Source: Hominenteromicrobium mulieris
GTDB taxonomy: Bacteria; Bacillota; Clostridia; Oscillospirales; Acutalibacteraceae
Length of the DNA: 64,000 nt
Reading direction: 5' to 3' (one strand)
Assembly (NCBI RefSeq): GCF_020687165.1
Contig: NZ_JAJEQC010000005.1
Shown here one piece after another: positions 1 through 7,966 of this stretch (position 1 is its first letter; each line of letters opens with the position of its first letter). Both the position numbers and the translations under genes were made by a program. The notes under the pieces were generated by a model. The model did not search any database, had not been told where the DNA came from, and saw only the letters and a list, made by a program, of their open reading frames with translations.

Positions 1-1
1 G

Positions 2-436
2 GAGCAAGGCTTCATCGCCCTGTCCGCCACAAAGGACAAAATCTCGATCTCCCTGCGGGGCAAGATCAGGAATATCGGCAGCGAGAAGCTGGATGAGATT
101 TTCGAGAAAAACACTTATATGCAGTCCATCTATCCCGGCGATACCCGCAGTGCGTTAGAGGTGTTCTGCTTGTACGAAGCGGACGGGGAGTATTTTGACA
201 TCAGCGACCCGGCACACATCGTCCGGGACAGCTTCACCATCGGCAAAGCGGCACAGGAAGCACCGGGTTACTATGTGGGCGAAGGCTGCATCGGCTGCAA
301 GCTGTGCTACTCCGTCTGCCCGCAGAAGTGCATCGACATTACCAAGAAGCCGGTGGTCATCGACCAGCACCGCTGCCTGCACTGCGGGCGGTGTGCGGAA
401 ACCTGCCCTAAACAGGTTATCGAAAAGAGGGTTTGA
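2..436 (+). CDS. Pyridoxamine 5'-phosphate oxidase-like protein with C-terminal 2[4Fe-4S] ferredoxin domain (5' end outside window)
   Basis: The reading frame is open from base 2, so the N-terminus lies upstream of the window. The visible part starts with the end of a PNPOx-like split-barrel fold (family resemblance only, FMN expected) and ends with two ferredoxin motifs, CIGCKLCYSVCP and CLHCGRCAETCP, each of the CxxCxxCxxxCP type that binds a 4Fe-4S cluster. A flavin plus ferredoxin architecture suggests a cytoplasmic redox enzyme fed by low-potential electrons; the substrate is unknown. The stop codon is only 2 bases before the macrodomain gene, so the gene is very likely in one operon with the macrodomain and sirtuin that follow. 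That context suggests a role tied to protein ADP-ribosylation or redox stress, which is inference. Confidence 0.8.
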   Translation, partial: EQGFIALSATKDKISISLRGKIRNIGSEKLDEIFEKNTYMQSIYPGDTRSALEVFCLYEADGEYFDISDPAHIVRDSFTIGKAAQEAPGYYVGEGCIGCKLCYSVCPQKCIDITKKPVVIDQHRCLHCGRCAETCPKQVIEKRV

Positions 437-438
437 CT

Positions 439-1209
439 ATGAACCAGAGCGAAAAAAGACTGTTTCTCATACAATCTCTGCTGAACGAACGTCCCTCCTG
501 TCAGAAGCAGATCATCCCGGCGGATTCCGAGCGGCAGAATATTTTACTGCGCGGGCTGATGAATGTCCGTAGACCGGTGCGCATTGGTGCGGATTTTCTG
601 AAAGTGCAGGACGCCTATCTGCAAGACGAAACCGCCGCAAAGGGTATCACGGATATTGCCGACCTGACACCCATTCAGCCGGGGCTGTATCTCTGGCAGG
701 GCGATATTACGACGCTCAAGTGCGATGCCATCGTCAACGCGGCAAACTCCGGCATGACCGGCTGCTATATTCCCAACCATCGCTGCATTGACAACGCCAT
801 TCACACCTTTGCGGGTGTAGAACTGCGCCTTACCTGTGAGCAACTGATGGAACAGCAGGGCTATCCCGAACCCACCGGACAGGCGAAAATCACCCCGGCG
901 TTTAATCTGCCCTGCCGCTATGTGCTGCATACGGTCGGTCCGATCATCAGCGGTCGAGTAACCAAAGAGGACAAAGAACTGCTTGCCTCCTGCTATCGCT
1001 CGTGCTTGGAGCTGGCGGCAGAAAACGATCTGGAAAGCGTGGCGTTCTGCTGTATTTCCACAGGGGAGTTTCATTTTCCAAACGATCTGGCGGCAGAAAT
1101 CGCGGTTCGGACGGTCAAAGAATATCTCAAAAAGCAAACCAGCGTCAAGAAGGTGATCTTCAATGTTTTCAAGGATTTGGACAAAGCCATCTACGAAAAG
1201 CTGCTCTGA
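439..1209 (+). CDS. Zinc-type macrodomain protein-ADP-ribose hydrolase
   Basis: A 256-residue protein with an N-terminal helical extension (about residues 1-75) and a macrodomain (about 80-256). The ADP-ribose binding start is visible as WQGDIT and DAIVNAANS. A CxxxxHxC zinc signature (C109, H114, C116 in GCYIPNHRC) followed by CIDNAIH marks the zinc-containing macrodomain class that, in Staphylococcus and Streptococcus, sits beside SirTM and removes ADP-ribose from a lipoyl-carrier protein (established for that family). The ATG at 439 is preferred over the TTG at 433 because AGAGGG lies about 7 bases upstream. It is spaced 2 bases from the gene before and 4 from the gene after, so translation is probably coupled. 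It should act in the cytoplasm as the eraser for the downstream sirtuin. Confidence 0.88.
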   Translation: MNQSEKRLFLIQSLLNERPSCQKQIIPADSERQNILLRGLMNVRRPVRIGADFLKVQDAYLQDETAAKGITDIADLTPIQPGLYLWQGDITTLKCDAIVNAANSGMTGCYIPNHRCIDNAIHTFAGVELRLTCEQLMEQQGYPEPTGQAKITPAFNLPCRYVLHTVGPIISGRVTKEDKELLASCYRSCLELAAENDLESVAFCCISTGEFHFPNDLAAEIAVRTVKEYLKKQTSVKKVIFNVFKDLDKAIYEKLL

Positions 1210-1213
1210 GCCG

Positions 1214-2047
1214 ATGGAACGGCTGAAAGCAGCATTACAGGACTGTGATGCCGTGGTGATCGGAGCCGGAGCCGGACTGTCCACGGCGGCGGGCTTCACC
1301 TACACCGGCGAACGGTTTGAAAAATACTTTTCCGACTTTGCGGCAAAGTACGGTATCCAAGATATGTATTCCGGCGGCTTTTTCCCGTTTGCCACGCCGG
1401 AGGAGCATTGGGCGTATTGGAGCCGATACATCTACATCAACCGCTATATGGATGCCCCCAAACCGGTCTATGATGCCATCTTAAAGCTGGTACAGGACAA
1501 GGATTATTTTGTCATCACCACGAACGTTGATCACTGCTTTCAGAAGGCTGGCTTTGACAAGAAGCGGCTGTTCTACACGCAGGGCGATTATGGCCTATTC
1601 CAGTGCAGTGAGCCGTGCTGTCAGGAAACCTTTGATAACGAAGCCGTGATCCTCGAAATGGTCAAACGGCAGGAGGACATGAAAATCCCGTCAGAGCTGC
1701 TCCCGGTCTGCCCCCACTGTGGGAAACCCATGACCATGAACCTCCGCAGCGATGATACCTTTGTGGAGGACGAGGGCTGGCACAGAGCAGCAGAACGGTA
1801 TGAGGATTTTCTCCGTACCCGTACGGGTGGCAAAATTCTCTTCCTTGAATTAGGCGTAGGCTACAATACCCCAGTCATCATTAAGTACCCTTTCTGGCAG
1901 ATGACAGCCAAGAATCCAGAAGCTACCTACGCCTGCATCAACCAAGGTCAGGCAGTTTGCCCTCAAGAAATTGAGCAACGATCAATCTGCATGAATGCAG
2001 ATATTGGACAGGTTTTGCAGAGCCTGTCTGATGCTGCAATTCAATAA
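1214..2047 (+). CDS. Class M sirtuin (SirTM-like protein ADP-ribosyltransferase)
   Basis: A Sir2-fold protein of 277 residues. The NAD-binding motif GAGAGLSTAAGF is at residues 17-28, TTNVDH at 102-107, and a zinc ribbon is formed by CSEPCC (131-136) and CPHC further on. Ordinary sirtuin deacetylases carry a catalytic His before a Gly; here that position is Gln (Q123 in YTQGDYG). N104 and Q123 have the same 19-residue spacing as the N118/Q137 pair of streptococcal SirTM, an ADP-ribosyltransferase rather than a deacetylase. Function as an ADP-ribosyl writer is therefore a good family-based inference. The lipoylated carrier protein (GcvH-L) and its ligase, usual operon partners, are not in view and may lie upstream of the window. 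The start at 1214 is chosen because it follows the macrodomain stop by 4 bases. A strong terminator closes the operon. Confidence 0.88.
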   Translation: MERLKAALQDCDAVVIGAGAGLSTAAGFTYTGERFEKYFSDFAAKYGIQDMYSGGFFPFATPEEHWAYWSRYIYINRYMDAPKPVYDAILKLVQDKDYFVITTNVDHCFQKAGFDKKRLFYTQGDYGLFQCSEPCCQETFDNEAVILEMVKRQEDMKIPSELLPVCPHCGKPMTMNLRSDDTFVEDEGWHRAAERYEDFLRTRTGGKILFLELGVGYNTPVIIKYPFWQMTAKNPEATYACINQGQAVCPQEIEQRSICMNADIGQVLQSLSDAAIQ

Positions 2048-2097
2048 AAGAAAGCAGTTCTACCACGCACGTATTGTGTGATAGAACTGCTTCTTTT
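2046..2097 (+). terminator. Rho-independent terminator after the sirtuin operon
   Basis: Inverted repeat AGCAGTTCTA / TAGAACTGCT with flanking A-rich and TTCTTTT arms, directly after the sirtuin stop codon. The A/T arms make it potentially bidirectional. Confidence 0.85.
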
Positions 2098-2478
2098 GCA
2101 TTTTCTGAGCAGGTGTTCCAAACTGTATTTTTACAGCTTGGGTACTCGCAGCGAAGAAAATATGGGGTGTTCAGAGGGGGGGAATCCCCTTTGACGCAGG
2201 GTTTCCAATAGGGGCGCGAGCATCCCTGTTGGCACACGATTTTGCTTGCAAAGTCTAGTGTGTTATACCTTTGCTTCCGGCTGACGCGGGAAAGGGGCTG
2301 GCTTCGCCATCTGCTGTACGGGCAGATAGCGGTTGACAGACACTTTTCTGCGGCAGTAGGACAGGCGGATTTTGTGACACCAAGGTGACACAAATGCAGG
2401 ATTTTTGAGAAGCAAAATCCGACTGGCCGGAGAAGGAAGCAGAGGTATATACCGCCCTCGTCCCGCCGCAGCGACACA
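2098..2478. other. Intergenic region with several short hairpins; probable left edge of mobile element 1
   Basis: No convincing gene. It holds a near-perfect palindrome around TTTGTGACACC / GGTGACACAAA (about 2372-2395), a hairpin GGATTTT / AAAATCC (about 2399-2420) and a GGGG / CCCC hairpin near 2178. The junction between the sirtuin locus and mobile element 1 should lie here, but no att repeat could be identified by eye. Confidence 0.4.
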
Positions 2479-3141
2479 CTAAAACCACCACGGCAGTTCC
2501 AGCCAGAGGTTGTCCATCGCAGTATCTTCTAACGTCTTTGCGCGGCTCTCCCGCAGATTGAAATGAATTGCTGAGCCGATCATCGTATGCTCCACATCGT
2601 CCGTAAAGCCATAGCGGTACAGCAGATAGGCTTGCTCACGCTCGGAAAGTCTGCCCAAACCTTCGTACAGCTCACGCATGGTTTCTTTGTCCACATAAAT
2701 CTGTTCCGGAGATTTGACGGTCGGATCAGCAATGGCTTCAATGCGCATCAGCCGTTCCTCACCGGGAAGGATCTCATCCAACCGGATTTTCTGCAAGGCA
2801 AGTCCGTCTGTGGTGCTGGTCATTCTCTGCTCATATTGGGAGAAAACATCCCGTATCAGGTCGGTCATGGTGTTGCGGATGAACGGTGCGGCGTAAGTCA
2901 AAAACTTGATGCCCTTACTGCTGTCAAAGAGGGGAATGGCGGTCAGCAGACCGAGGCAGCCCTCCTGTTCCAGATCGCTGGTTTCTGTACTGAGGTCACT
3001 CTCTGCCAGATTGGACTTCATATAAATCTCATTGGCGGTTTTGCGGATGAAACCCATATTGTTTTTCAGAAGAAGGTCACGAGCCTCTGTGTCCCCTTTT
3101 TGAGCCAGCGCACAAAGCTGCTCATTGTCCTGCTTCTTCAT
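2479..3141 (-). CDS. Sigma-70-like regulatory protein of mobile element
   Basis: A 220-residue protein. Residues 1-100 resemble sigma region 2, with NNMGFIRKTANEIY, the DLEQEGCLGLLTAI helix and IKFLTYAAPFIRNTM. A C-terminal region starting around LGRLSEREQAYLLYRYG resembles region 4. Such proteins are often called sigma factors but may act as element-specific transcription regulators. Its start lies inside the 3' end of the upstream HTH gene (20-base overlap), preceded by GGAGAAGGG, so the two are translationally coupled. It is the last gene of the leftward operon of element 1. The C-terminus ends in LWLELPWWF, and region 4 looks degenerate in its last helix, so promoter recognition is uncertain. 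Confidence 0.75.
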   Translation of the reverse strand: MKKQDNEQLCALAQKGDTEARDLLLKNNMGFIRKTANEIYMKSNLAESDLSTETSDLEQEGCLGLLTAIPLFDSSKGIKFLTYAAPFIRNTMTDLIRDVFSQYEQRMTSTTDGLALQKIRLDEILPGEERLMRIEAIADPTVKSPEQIYVDKETMRELYEGLGRLSEREQAYLLYRYGFTDDVEHTMIGSAIHFNLRESRAKTLEDTAMDNLWLELPWWF

Positions 3142-3967
3142 CGCCCTTCTCCTGTAATGGGGCTTGCTCTAAGGTGGTCTGGAAAAAGCCAGTCAACGCC
3201 TGTCCAAGCGTATTCAACGCATCCCGATTGACACCATCCAAGCCAGCCACACTGCCGATAATCAGATCAGATACCTGCTCCGGTGTAATGGTTGGATTTG
3301 TCATATCCTGTCCCTTTGCAACCTCTGTAAACATTCTTTTAGCTTGCTCTGCGGTCATCGACTGCATGGCAGCAAAGTCATTGCCGATTTCCTTTTTCAC
3401 TTCCTTGACCGCCAGCATAAACTGATTTTCAATGGTGACAAGGTCAGCTTGATAAACTGATGTTCTCAGATGTGCGATGTCCCGTGCAGCTTGTTCGCCA
3501 GCTTCCGTTTTTACCGTTTTCCGCGTCAGGCTACTGATAGTCGTATATAGCTGGTTCTGTGCAGCATACCCGGCGGCAACCGTATCGTTGAAATACTGCT
3601 CCAATATGTAGGTCAAATCAAGAAAACGAGGGCTTTCCAGCAGGTAATTGACTACCTGAGCGTTTGCTTTTCCGGCATAGAGGTTTCTTGCCGCCTGTGC
3701 AGATAAGCCAAGCTCGTCAATGGCATAATTCTTTTTGTCAGGGACATTGGTTATGCCTAAAAGAAAGTCGGTGGAGACATTAAAAGCTCTGGCAATACGG
3801 ATGATATTCTCGTCTCCGAGCTTGTCCGTCTTTCCGGTCAGAAACCGGCTGAGTAAGCTGTCTCCGCAGCCGATTTTCAGCGCAAGGTCTGTCTGGGATA
3901 CTTTATGGTATTTCATCAGATCGGCAATGCGCTCCCGGACAGTACCGGGTAAAAAGGTGTTCGCCAT
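3122..3967 (-). CDS. XRE-family helix-turn-helix regulator
   Basis: A 281-residue protein with an N-terminal XRE HTH (about residues 8-70: VRERIADLMKYHKVSQTDLA, then a recognition helix, then FNVSTDFLLG). A long helical C-terminal domain has no recognised fold. The start is supported by AAAGGGGG upstream on the minus strand. It lies 3 bases after the excisionase-like gene and overlaps the sigma-like gene, forming a three-gene leftward operon. It probably regulates element 1 transfer or excision genes across the divergent promoter region at about 4180-4400; this role is inferred from position. Confidence 0.75.
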   Translation of the reverse strand: MANTFLPGTVRERIADLMKYHKVSQTDLALKIGCGDSLLSRFLTGKTDKLGDENIIRIARAFNVSTDFLLGITNVPDKKNYAIDELGLSAQAARNLYAGKANAQVVNYLLESPRFLDLTYILEQYFNDTVAAGYAAQNQLYTTISSLTRKTVKTEAGEQAARDIAHLRTSVYQADLVTIENQFMLAVKEVKKEIGNDFAAMQSMTAEQAKRMFTEVAKGQDMTNPTITPEQVSDLIIGSVAGLDGVNRDALNTLGQALTGFFQTTLEQAPLQEKGDEEAGQ

Positions 3968-3970
3968 CGC

Positions 3971-4177
3971 TTATGTCCCCCTTTCCTCTGTCGGCTTTTT
4001 GATATATTTTCCGCTTTGGATTCTGGCATCGGCAGGCTTTTCTGCATCCGCCGGGATAATCCAGCGGCTTCCTGCCCGCTGTGCGCCGGTGATGCGCCCC
4101 TCATTACAGAGAACGTTCACGCGCCGATGGGAGATGCCCCATTTCTCTGCTGCTTCAAAGGTTGACAGGTATTTCAT
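3971..4177 (-). CDS. Excisionase-like/MerR-type small DNA-binding protein
   Basis: A 68-residue protein with a winged-helix start, MKYLSTFEAAEKWGISHRRV, then LCNEGRITGAQRAGSRWIIP, the pattern of helix-turn-helix 'excisionase family' proteins. The start at 4177 is preferred to the ATG at 4183 because AAGGAGGG is 9 bases from 4177 and only 3 from 4183. It is the first gene of the leftward operon and faces the primase operon. It is likely an accessory factor for the serine recombinase or a local regulator; the sequence alone does not decide. Confidence 0.7.
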   Translation of the reverse strand: MKYLSTFEAAEKWGISHRRVNVLCNEGRITGAQRAGSRWIIPADAEKPADARIQSGKYIKKPTEERGT

Positions 4178-4259
4178 TCGCATTCGCCCTCCTTCCCCAA
4201 AACTAACTTTATTATATTCAATAAGTGGAATAATATCAAGGCATATCTTGTGAACATTC

Positions 4260-4317
4260 GCCGTCCTGTGATTTTTGCATTTTTGCAAAAATTCAGGGCG
4301 GCTTTTTCTTTTTTTTT
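4260..4317 (+). terminator. Terminator-like hairpin in the leader of the primase operon
   Basis: A long stem, GCCGTCCTG...ATTTTTGC pairing with GCAAAAAT...CAGGGCGGC, is followed by a tract of 14 T in 15 bases. It faces the plus strand but lies upstream of the first plus-strand gene, so it can only stop transcripts that begin in the divergent region and would otherwise read into the primase. This is the layout of an attenuator. Confidence 0.75.
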
Positions 4318-4408
4318 GCGGAAATGCCGGATTTTCCGGCTCAACCCGTTTTTCTCCGTATATTCAGGTGACAAGAGGAAATTGTCAAAAAATTACGGAG
4401 GTATTTGT

Positions 4409-5029
4409 ATGAATCTTTTTGAAAACGTCAAGGCGGTGGTCACAGTGAGACAAGCTGCCGAACACTACGGTTTGAAGGTCGGGCGCGGCAATATGGCCTG
4501 CTGCCCCTTCCACAATGACCACACGCCCAGCATGAAGCTGAATGAGGATTACTTCTACTGCTTCGGTTGCGGAGCAACTGGTGACGTGATCGGCCTTACG
4601 GCAAGGCTGTTCAATCTGAGCAACTATGAGGCGGCGCAGAAGCTGGCGTATGACTTTGGGATTGACCCGGACAAGCCCCCTGCTGCGGCAGCACTGCGGA
4701 AACCGAAATACCCGCTGGCAAAGGCGTTCCAGAGAGAGGAACTGCACTGTCGGCGGGTGTTATGCGATTATCTGCATCTTTTGGAGCATTGGAAGGTGCA
4801 GTACGCACCCGAAACACCGGAGGATACTCTTGATGACCGTTTCGTGGAAGCCTGCCAGATGCTCGATTATATCGAGGATTTGACAGATATTTTAACCTTT
4901 GCAGAGTTGGAGGCTCGTGTGAAAACTGTGGATATGCTTCAAAAAGATGGCATGATCGACCGGCTGGAAGAACGCCTGAAACGGACGGCAAAGGAGGTGG
5001 ATGCCCGTGACGAAACGGAAATCGGCTAA
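4409..5029 (+). CDS. DnaG-type CHC2 zinc-finger primase domain protein
   Basis: A 206-residue protein whose first 90 residues are a CHC2 zinc finger: CCPFH, then CFGCGATGDVI, preceded by VRQAAEHYGL. The remainder is helical and lacks a TOPRIM domain, so this is the DNA-binding part of a primase that probably works with the downstream helicase-primase protein. ATG 4409 has ACGGAGG 8 bases upstream; a longer open frame to 4250 passes through the hairpin and has no ribosome site. The 3' end overlaps the next gene by 29 bases. Role: replication or copy maintenance of element 1 after excision, inferred from similar elements. Confidence 0.82.
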   Translation: MNLFENVKAVVTVRQAAEHYGLKVGRGNMACCPFHNDHTPSMKLNEDYFYCFGCGATGDVIGLTARLFNLSNYEAAQKLAYDFGIDPDKPPAAAALRKPKYPLAKAFQREELHCRRVLCDYLHLLEHWKVQYAPETPEDTLDDRFVEACQMLDYIEDLTDILTFAELEARVKTVDMLQKDGMIDRLEERLKRTAKEVDARDETEIG

Positions 5030-6371
5030 TTTAGACGCGCCCATCTGGTTTGATGGCACAAATATCAATGAGGCGCTGTTCTGTGATGAATTTCTGAGCA
5101 GCCGGAAAATCATCTTTGCCAACGGTGCTTTCTTTACGCCGGACGGCAGAGTGACCGATGATCTGCCGCTTCGTGGCGAGATCTACGAAGAACTGAAATG
5201 CTGCGCCGTGAACAACATCCCCCGCAAAATCACAAACATTCTGGAAGTGATGAAGCTGGCGGCTCATGTAGAGGATTTCGTGCCGGAGACAGACAAAATC
5301 CATCTGGCAAACGGCACGTTGGCGCTGGACGGCAGCTTTACTGAGGGCAAACCTGATATTGTACGCAGCAGACTTCCGGTGGCGTACCGTCCGGATGCCC
5401 CAGTACCTGCCCTCTGGCTATCCTTTTTGGATGGATTGCTGTATGCGGAGGACATCCCCACCTTGCAGGAGTTCATCGGTTATTGTCTGATTCCCAGCAA
5501 CAAAGGGCAGCACATGATGGTGATTAAGGGAAACGGCGGCGAGGGCAAGTCGCAGATCGGCGCGGTGTTGGGGGCGCTGCTTGGCAGCAGCATGAAGGAC
5601 GGCAGTATCGGCAAAATCTCCGAAAATCGATTTGCCCGTGCCGATCTGGAACACATTCTGCTGTGCGTGGATGACGATATGCGGATGGAGGCGCTGCGGC
5701 AGACCAACTACGTCAAGTCCATCGTGACCGCCCAAGGCAAGATGGATCTGGAACGCAAAGGCAAGCAGAGCTACCAGGGGTGGATGTTTGCCCGGCTGCT
5801 GGCGTTCTCCAACGGTGATCTGCAAGCACTCTATGACCGAAGCGACGGATTTTACCGCCGTCAGCTTGTGCTGACCACCAGGGAAAAGCCTGCGGGACGG
5901 GTAGATGATCCTGACCTTGCCGAAAAGATGAAAGCAGAGGTCGAGGGTATCTTTCTATGGACGTTTGAGGGCTTGCAGCGGCTTGTTGCCAACAACTTCA
6001 AGTTCACAGAAAGTCAGCGTACACGGGATAATCGGGAGGCAGTCAGGCGGGATAACAACAACGTCTTTGATTTTCTCGAATCAGAGGGCTATATCCGGCT
6101 GAAAGCAGACTGCACCATCAGCTCCAAGGAATTGTACGAAATTTATCGGATGTGGTGTGAGGAAAACAATCTGACGCCGCTAAAGCGCCGCAGCTTCAGT
6201 GAGAGTGTGATTGCGAACCAGAACAAGTACAATCTGGAATACTGCAACAAGATCACCAACGCTGCCGGACGGCGCGTATGTGGCTTTTTCGGTATTGAGG
6301 CAGTTGCCAGACCCAATATCAACGGGTTTTCCGATGTTTCAGAGCGTACGTACGTACCGGATGACTGGTGA
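5001..6371 (+). CDS. Phage/plasmid primase-helicase, P4/D5 family
   Basis: A 456-residue protein with a D5-N type region followed by an SF3-like helicase core. The Walker A motif is GNGGEGKSQIG (about residues 175-185), Walker B is HILLCVDDD, and a later KSIVTAQGKMDLERKGK segment is typical of P4-type proteins. The C-terminal region (RRSFSESVIANQNKYNLEY) resembles a primase C-terminal winged helix. Start 5001 has AAGGAGG directly upstream inside the preceding gene, so the two are coupled. It would unwind and prime the excised element. It ends just before a 400-base noncoding region that leads to the relaxase operon. Confidence 0.85.
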   Translation: MPVTKRKSANLDAPIWFDGTNINEALFCDEFLSSRKIIFANGAFFTPDGRVTDDLPLRGEIYEELKCCAVNNIPRKITNILEVMKLAAHVEDFVPETDKIHLANGTLALDGSFTEGKPDIVRSRLPVAYRPDAPVPALWLSFLDGLLYAEDIPTLQEFIGYCLIPSNKGQHMMVIKGNGGEGKSQIGAVLGALLGSSMKDGSIGKISENRFARADLEHILLCVDDDMRMEALRQTNYVKSIVTAQGKMDLERKGKQSYQGWMFARLLAFSNGDLQALYDRSDGFYRRQLVLTTREKPAGRVDDPDLAEKMKAEVEGIFLWTFEGLQRLVANNFKFTESQRTRDNREAVRRDNNNVFDFLESEGYIRLKADCTISSKELYEIYRMWCEENNLTPLKRRSFSESVIANQNKYNLEYCNKITNAAGRRVCGFFGIEAVARPNINGFSDVSERTYVPDDW

Positions 6372-6771
6372 TGATTTTTCTGCGACTGTGCTGTGTACGT
6401 ATGTACGCAGCGTTTTGCCCCAAACGACGCTATATAGGAAGAATGCTGACCGGCAGAACCTATATTTGGAGGGCGTGAATCAAGACAAGTGAAATCCGCA
6501 AAGAATTTGACCGTTGACAGAAATGGCTTCACGAAACCGCGCTGCTCGGAACTGCGTACCGGCATTACGAAAAAAGTGTGCATCTGCACGGTTTTATGAA
6601 ATGCCACACGGTTTCGTAAAGTCGATACCCCTCACCTATGAAAGGGCATCGACCGCCGCGTTTCCAGCGGATTTGAGCAGAACAGATTTTTACACCAGAC
6701 AGCGAAGCGGATGCGCCGAATGGCGTGTTGGCATCGCTTTTTCATGATCTGAATTATGGGAGGATTTGAAT
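6372..6771. other. Noncoding region between helicase and relaxase operons with a large nested inverted repeat (candidate oriT or single-strand origin)
   Basis: No supported gene in about 400 bases. At 6531-6617 the arms ACGAAACCG and CGGTTTCGT enclose a second stem GGCATT / AATGCC, then AAAA / TTTT, then an apical GTGCA-TC-TGCAC hairpin. Upstream, two GTACGTA-rich palindromes lie at about 6344-6358 (inside the helicase end) and 6394-6408. The position just ahead of the relaxase gene fits oriT, but the classic MobV core motif was not recognised. Confidence 0.5.
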
Positions 6772-6984
6772 ATGAGTGTACGCAACGAAATCAAGGCGCA
6801 GATCGTCCGCGCCGGTTTTACCATGCAGGAGGTTGTTGATCTTCTTCATGACGAATATGGTTGGTCCGACAGCGTCTCCAACCTGTCTGCCAAGCTGCAA
6901 AGGGAGAGCATCCGCTACAAAGAAGTCATGGAGCTTGCTGATGTGCTGGGCTATGACCTTGTATGGAAACGGAGGGAGAGATAA
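6772..6984 (+). CDS. Small helix-turn-helix-like protein upstream of relaxase
   Basis: A 70-residue protein with the pattern IKAQIVRAGFTMQEVVDLL, then NLSAKLQRESIRYKEVMELA and LGYDLVWKRR, which resembles small phage-repressor-like or DUF6471-like DNA-binding proteins. ATG 6772 is chosen because GGGAGG lies 8 bases upstream; the TTG at 6766 is too close. The stop codon abuts the relaxase ATG, with GGAGGGAG inside its last codons, so it heads the mobilization operon and may regulate it or help the relaxase at oriT. Confidence 0.65.
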   Translation: MSVRNEIKAQIVRAGFTMQEVVDLLHDEYGWSDSVSNLSAKLQRESIRYKEVMELADVLGYDLVWKRRER

Positions 6985-7966
6985 ATGAGTAAGCCGCAGT
7001 TTGCCATTCTCCGATTTGCCAAGTACAAAGGACCGGAAATTTCCAATATTGAAGCACACAATGAGCGAACCAAAGAGAATTACGCCAGCAATCCAGACAT
7101 CGACAAGAGCCGCAGCCACTTGAATTTTCACCTGATTACGCCGGAACAAAAATACCGGGCAGAGGCAGAGCGACAGATCAAGGACGCTGGCTGCCGTACA
7201 CGCTCGGACAGCGTGCGCGTGGTGGAAGCGCTGGTGACGGCCAGCCCGGAGTTCTTCAAGGGTAAGAAAAAGGGCGAGGTCAAAGCCTATTTTCAGGAGG
7301 CGCTGGACTTTATTCAGCAGCACCAAGACCCGAAAACCATCATATCCGCCGTGGTGCATATGGACGAGAAAACGCCCCATATGCACCTTTCTTTTGTCCC
7401 GCTGACGGAGGACGGGCGGCTCTGCGCCAAGGAGATTGTCGGCAACAAGAAGAAGCTGACGCAGTGGCAGGACAGGTTTTGGGAGCATATGGTCAAAAAA
7501 TACCCCGATTTGGAGCGGGGCGAGAGTGCCAGCAAGACCGGGCGCGACCATATTCCGCCGAGGGTGTTCAAGGAAATGACCCGCCTGACCAAGCAGAAGG
7601 CCAAGCTGGAAGAATTGCTTTCAGGCGTCAATGCGTTCAATGCCAAGGGAAAAGCAGCAGAAATCGGCGCTTTTTTGGACAAGTATATCCCGGCTGTGGA
7701 GCAGATGCACACGACGCTGAAAAAGTACAATACGGCGTTTATCGCCACGACCGCCGAGAACAAAAAAACTGAAAAAGAAAACGGAGCAGTTGGCGCGGTC
7801 GCTGGACAAGGCCACGCAGGAAAGTACCTTGAAAAAGCTGGCCGACGCCAAACTGCACCGGGATTATGAGGATGCTGTCGCCGTGCTGGATCGTATTCCG
7901 CAGGAAGTGCTGGCGGCATATACGCACAGAACGGAGAAAGAGAGGGAGACTGCCTATGGTAGATGA
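6985..7966 (+). pseudogene. mobV: MobV/Mob_Pre relaxase with frameshift in an A7 run
   Basis: The N-terminus has the relaxase motifs HNERTKENY (motif I region) and HMDEKTPHMHLSF, the HxDExxPHxH metal-binding and catalytic signature of Mob_Pre/MobV enzymes that nick oriT. The frame as read ends at 7869 with an unrelated tail. Dropping one A from the run of seven A at 7772-7778 restores a frame that continues as KLKKENEQLAR and LDKATQESTLKKLA and stops at 7966, overlapping the next start by 11 bases as expected in an operon. The nicking domain (about residues 1-200) is intact; only the coiled-coil C-terminus is affected. This may be true decay, a sequencing error in a homopolymer, or slippage during transcription or translation. 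Confidence 0.82.

Noticed and set aside
6985..7869. MobV relaxase accepted as complete 294-residue protein
   Set aside because: The last 30 residues are not coiled coil, and shifting one base gives a long natural C-terminus with the proper operon overlap.
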